6,493 nucleotides of DNA. Origin: Candidatus Hydrogenedentota bacterium (GTDB lineage: Bacteria; Hydrogenedentota; Hydrogenedentia; Hydrogenedentiales; CAITNO01). The DNA is taken from NCBI GenBank assembly GCA_903922535.1, contig CAIXUF010000906.1, forward strand, positions 1 through 6,493, given 5' to 3'. Both the position numbers and the translations under genes were made by a program. Under the pieces are notes generated by a model that was given only the letters and a program-made list of their open reading frames with translations, searched no databases and was not told the DNA's origin. This document shows positions 5,026-6,493 of the stretch, in pieces; within the stretch, counting starts at the first letter, position 1; each line of letters starts with the position of its first letter.

Positions 5026-6493
5026 TCACTGCTCCAAGGCGCTTAGAAGCGCGAGCCGTGCCGCCCTGAAATGGCCCACATCCATGTCATACTGGTCAAA
5101 GTCGCTGATGACGGATGCGGCAATGCGTGCCGCTTCGTCCGGGTTCTTGGCTTCCAGCAGCTTGAGCAGCTCGTAGTCCTCGATTCCGTCGCGCATGGCC
5201 TCCCAGCGAATCGAGTCGAGCACGCCCTGCGGGGTCGGATAGACAATATAGGAATCGCCCGGAGGAAGCGGGCCGACGGCCCAGGTCATGTGGATTTCGG
5301 AGTACGGCGAAAGCAATCCCCAGAAATTGTATCCCCAGTGGAGGTAGCCAGAGGCCTTGTACTTGAAGTTGATCCAGTGCGCATAGCGCACTTTAAGGAG
5401 ATGGATGTCCAGAAAACGGTTCGCATAGGATCCGTTCGGGCCGCAGGCGGCGTAGAACCATACTTCCTGCCCCTCGTCCTGTGCCTTCTTGTAAAAATCG
5501 TAATTGGCCCCAAAGTCCGACAGCAGGGGTACCACGATGGTGGGAGCATGAACCTTCATGCTGTGGGTGGCCTCGATCGTTTTGAGTCGCGGAGCGTACT
5601 TGGGCAGCATGGCCATCATTTTGTCGTACAGCGCCAGGAATTCATCGGACGGCTCGTCCCGCATGTGCTGGTAGTAAATGTCAATCCACCCCTTCTCCTC
5701 AAGGTGGGCCTGCAATGCCGGCAGGAACTGCGACAGGTAATGTTCCGCTTCCGGTGAGTCGGCGGGGTGGCTTTCCTGAACGACCTTGCCGTCCTTGATG
5801 TCCCAACAGAAGACGGTGCCGTCAATCCAGCCGAGATGGCTGCCCTCAATATAGTCAAATCCGGCGTCCAGGAAGATGCTCACCCAGCGGTCAAAGTCGG
5901 TGAAATCCACCACCAATTTGTCGCCGTCGGCGGAGAAGCGAAGCAGGTGCGCACCCGAATAGAAATTGTAGAGCGAGGTCATGATCATGTTCTGGCGGTG
6001 TGAGGCCATGTTCTCCGCGTACTTCTTGGCAAAGCTCCAGAAGCGGTCATCAAACATCTCGCAGCCGTTCCATCGGGCCATGGGGTCAAGATAAACCCAG
6101 TTGGTTACTTTCAAATTCCGCTTCGCCGGCACGGTCGCATTGTGCACGTGCAGCGTTACGGGCACGATGGATGATTCCTCGTTGGTGAATACCTTGACAT
6201 CTCCCTTGTACTCGCCCGGTTCCGCATCGGCCGGAATGTTGAAGGTAAGCCAGATGCTCCGGGTCCGGTTCTGCCACACCGGGACATAACCAACGTCATA
6301 CAGCACGTCAGGAATGAACGCGGGCGCCGTGGCGATAAGATGTCCCGGCGTTATGTGCCAACTGTTCTGCCCAACCGGAACTGAATCGACATAGCGGATC
6401 GTTGGCGGGGGCAATATCGCCCCGCCGCCTTCCTTCTGGAGTTTGCCTGCAATGGCGTGAAGCCCCCCGACCGAATCGTCTTTTGGGCGGACC
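5026..6493 (-). CDS. GH123/DUF4091-type glycoside hydrolase, 5'-truncated by window edge
   Basis: The reading frame is open to the window edge, so the true N-terminus, probably with a signal peptide, is missing; 488 codons are visible. Residues are numbered from the in-frame TTG at 6414, which is not a likely start. A beta-rich segment (about 45-92, TRSIWLTFNIPADAEPGEYKG...) matches the N-terminal domain that these proteins carry before the barrel. The catalytic part runs from about 100 to 400. The end, RWEAMRDGIEDYELLKLL (403-420), is a hallmark of the DUF4091 domain, now assigned to the GH123 catalytic domain. GH123 enzymes are beta-N-acetylgalactosaminidases that use an adjacent Asp-Glu pair with substrate assistance. 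D253-E254 in HMRDEPSDE fits that pair. Aromatic segments WFYAACGPNG and GYLHWGYNFWG probably line the sugar site. The next gene, 52 nt downstream, encodes a Tat-exported putative hydrolase. Family assignment is good; the exact substrate is not shown. Confidence 0.9.
   Translation of the reverse strand, partial: VRPKDDSVGGLHAIAGKLQKEGGGAILPPPTIRYVDSVPVGQNSWHITPGHLIATAPAFIPDVLYDVGYVPVWQNRTRSIWLTFNIPADAEPGEYKGDVKVFTNEESSIVPVTLHVHNATVPAKRNLKVTNWVYLDPMARWNGCEMFDDRFWSFAKKYAENMASHRQNMIMTSLYNFYSGAHLLRFSADGDKLVVDFTDFDRWVSIFLDAGFDYIEGSHLGWIDGTVFCWDIKDGKVVQESHPADSPEAEHYLSQFLPALQAHLEEKGWIDIYYQHMRDEPSDEFLALYDKMMAMLPKYAPRLKTIEATHSMKVHAPTIVVPLLSDFGANYDFYKKAQDEGQEVWFYAACGPNGSYANRFLDIHLLKVRYAHWINFKYKASGYLHWGYNFWGLLSPYSEIHMTWAVGPLPPGDSYIVYPTPQGVLDSIRWEAMRDGIEDYELLKLLEAKNPDEAARIAASVISDFDQYDMDVGHFRAARLALLSALEQ

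Noticed and set aside
3369..5757. Long plus-strand frames at 3369-4187, 4383-5069 and 5071-5757
   Set aside because: All run antisense to the two enzyme genes and show Gly/Val/Arg-rich shadow composition without motifs or ribosome sites.

Overview
The window is about 58% GC by eye. Every gene I can support lies on the minus strand. Read in transcription order (high to low coordinates) there are two blocks. The first is a pair of putative exported carbohydrate-active enzymes. The second is a two-component signalling cluster. The DUF4091/GH123-type hydrolase, the Tat-exported putative TIM-barrel hydrolase and the soluble PAS kinase recall environmental Planctomycetes-Verrucomicrobia-Lentisphaerae relatives or Candidatus Hydrogenedentota. 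That placement is an impression from gene content, not a phylogenetic result.

Block 1 (6493 down to 3417). A 5'-truncated gene encodes a protein whose C-terminus matches the GH123 catalytic (former DUF4091) family and has an Asp-Glu-Pro motif. After a 52-nt gap containing a hairpin comes a complete gene for a 518-residue protein with a twin-arginine signal, a likely barrel fold and a clustered-Cys motif. Spacing and strand suggest one operon for glycan breakdown outside the cytoplasm.

The stretch from 3416 to about 3018 holds no convincing gene. It contains only a possible -10 element for the next block.

Block 2 (about 3017 down to 1). A soluble PAS-HisKA-HATPase histidine kinase is followed, 28 nt after its stop, by an OmpR/PhoB-type response regulator. 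The two probably form a cognate pair. A 222-nt gap follows, carrying three copies of a 7-bp direct repeat with 4-bp A-rich spacers, the architecture of a PhoB/PhoP-type operator. Beyond it are a single-domain CheY/Rcp1-like receiver and then a string of tiny overlapping reading frames. These lead by a GTGA overlap into a HisKA-type kinase that runs off the window and whose phosphoacceptor His is replaced by Cys.

The plausible working model is kinase to OmpR-type regulator, which may act at the repeats to control the receiver/degenerate-kinase pair. The link between signalling and glycan degradation is only positional. The most noteworthy points are the triple repeat, the His-to-Cys kinase with its overlapping leader frames, and the extended loop next to the phosphorylation site of the OmpR-type regulator. 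I did not see a mobile element, CRISPR array, tRNA or rRNA.
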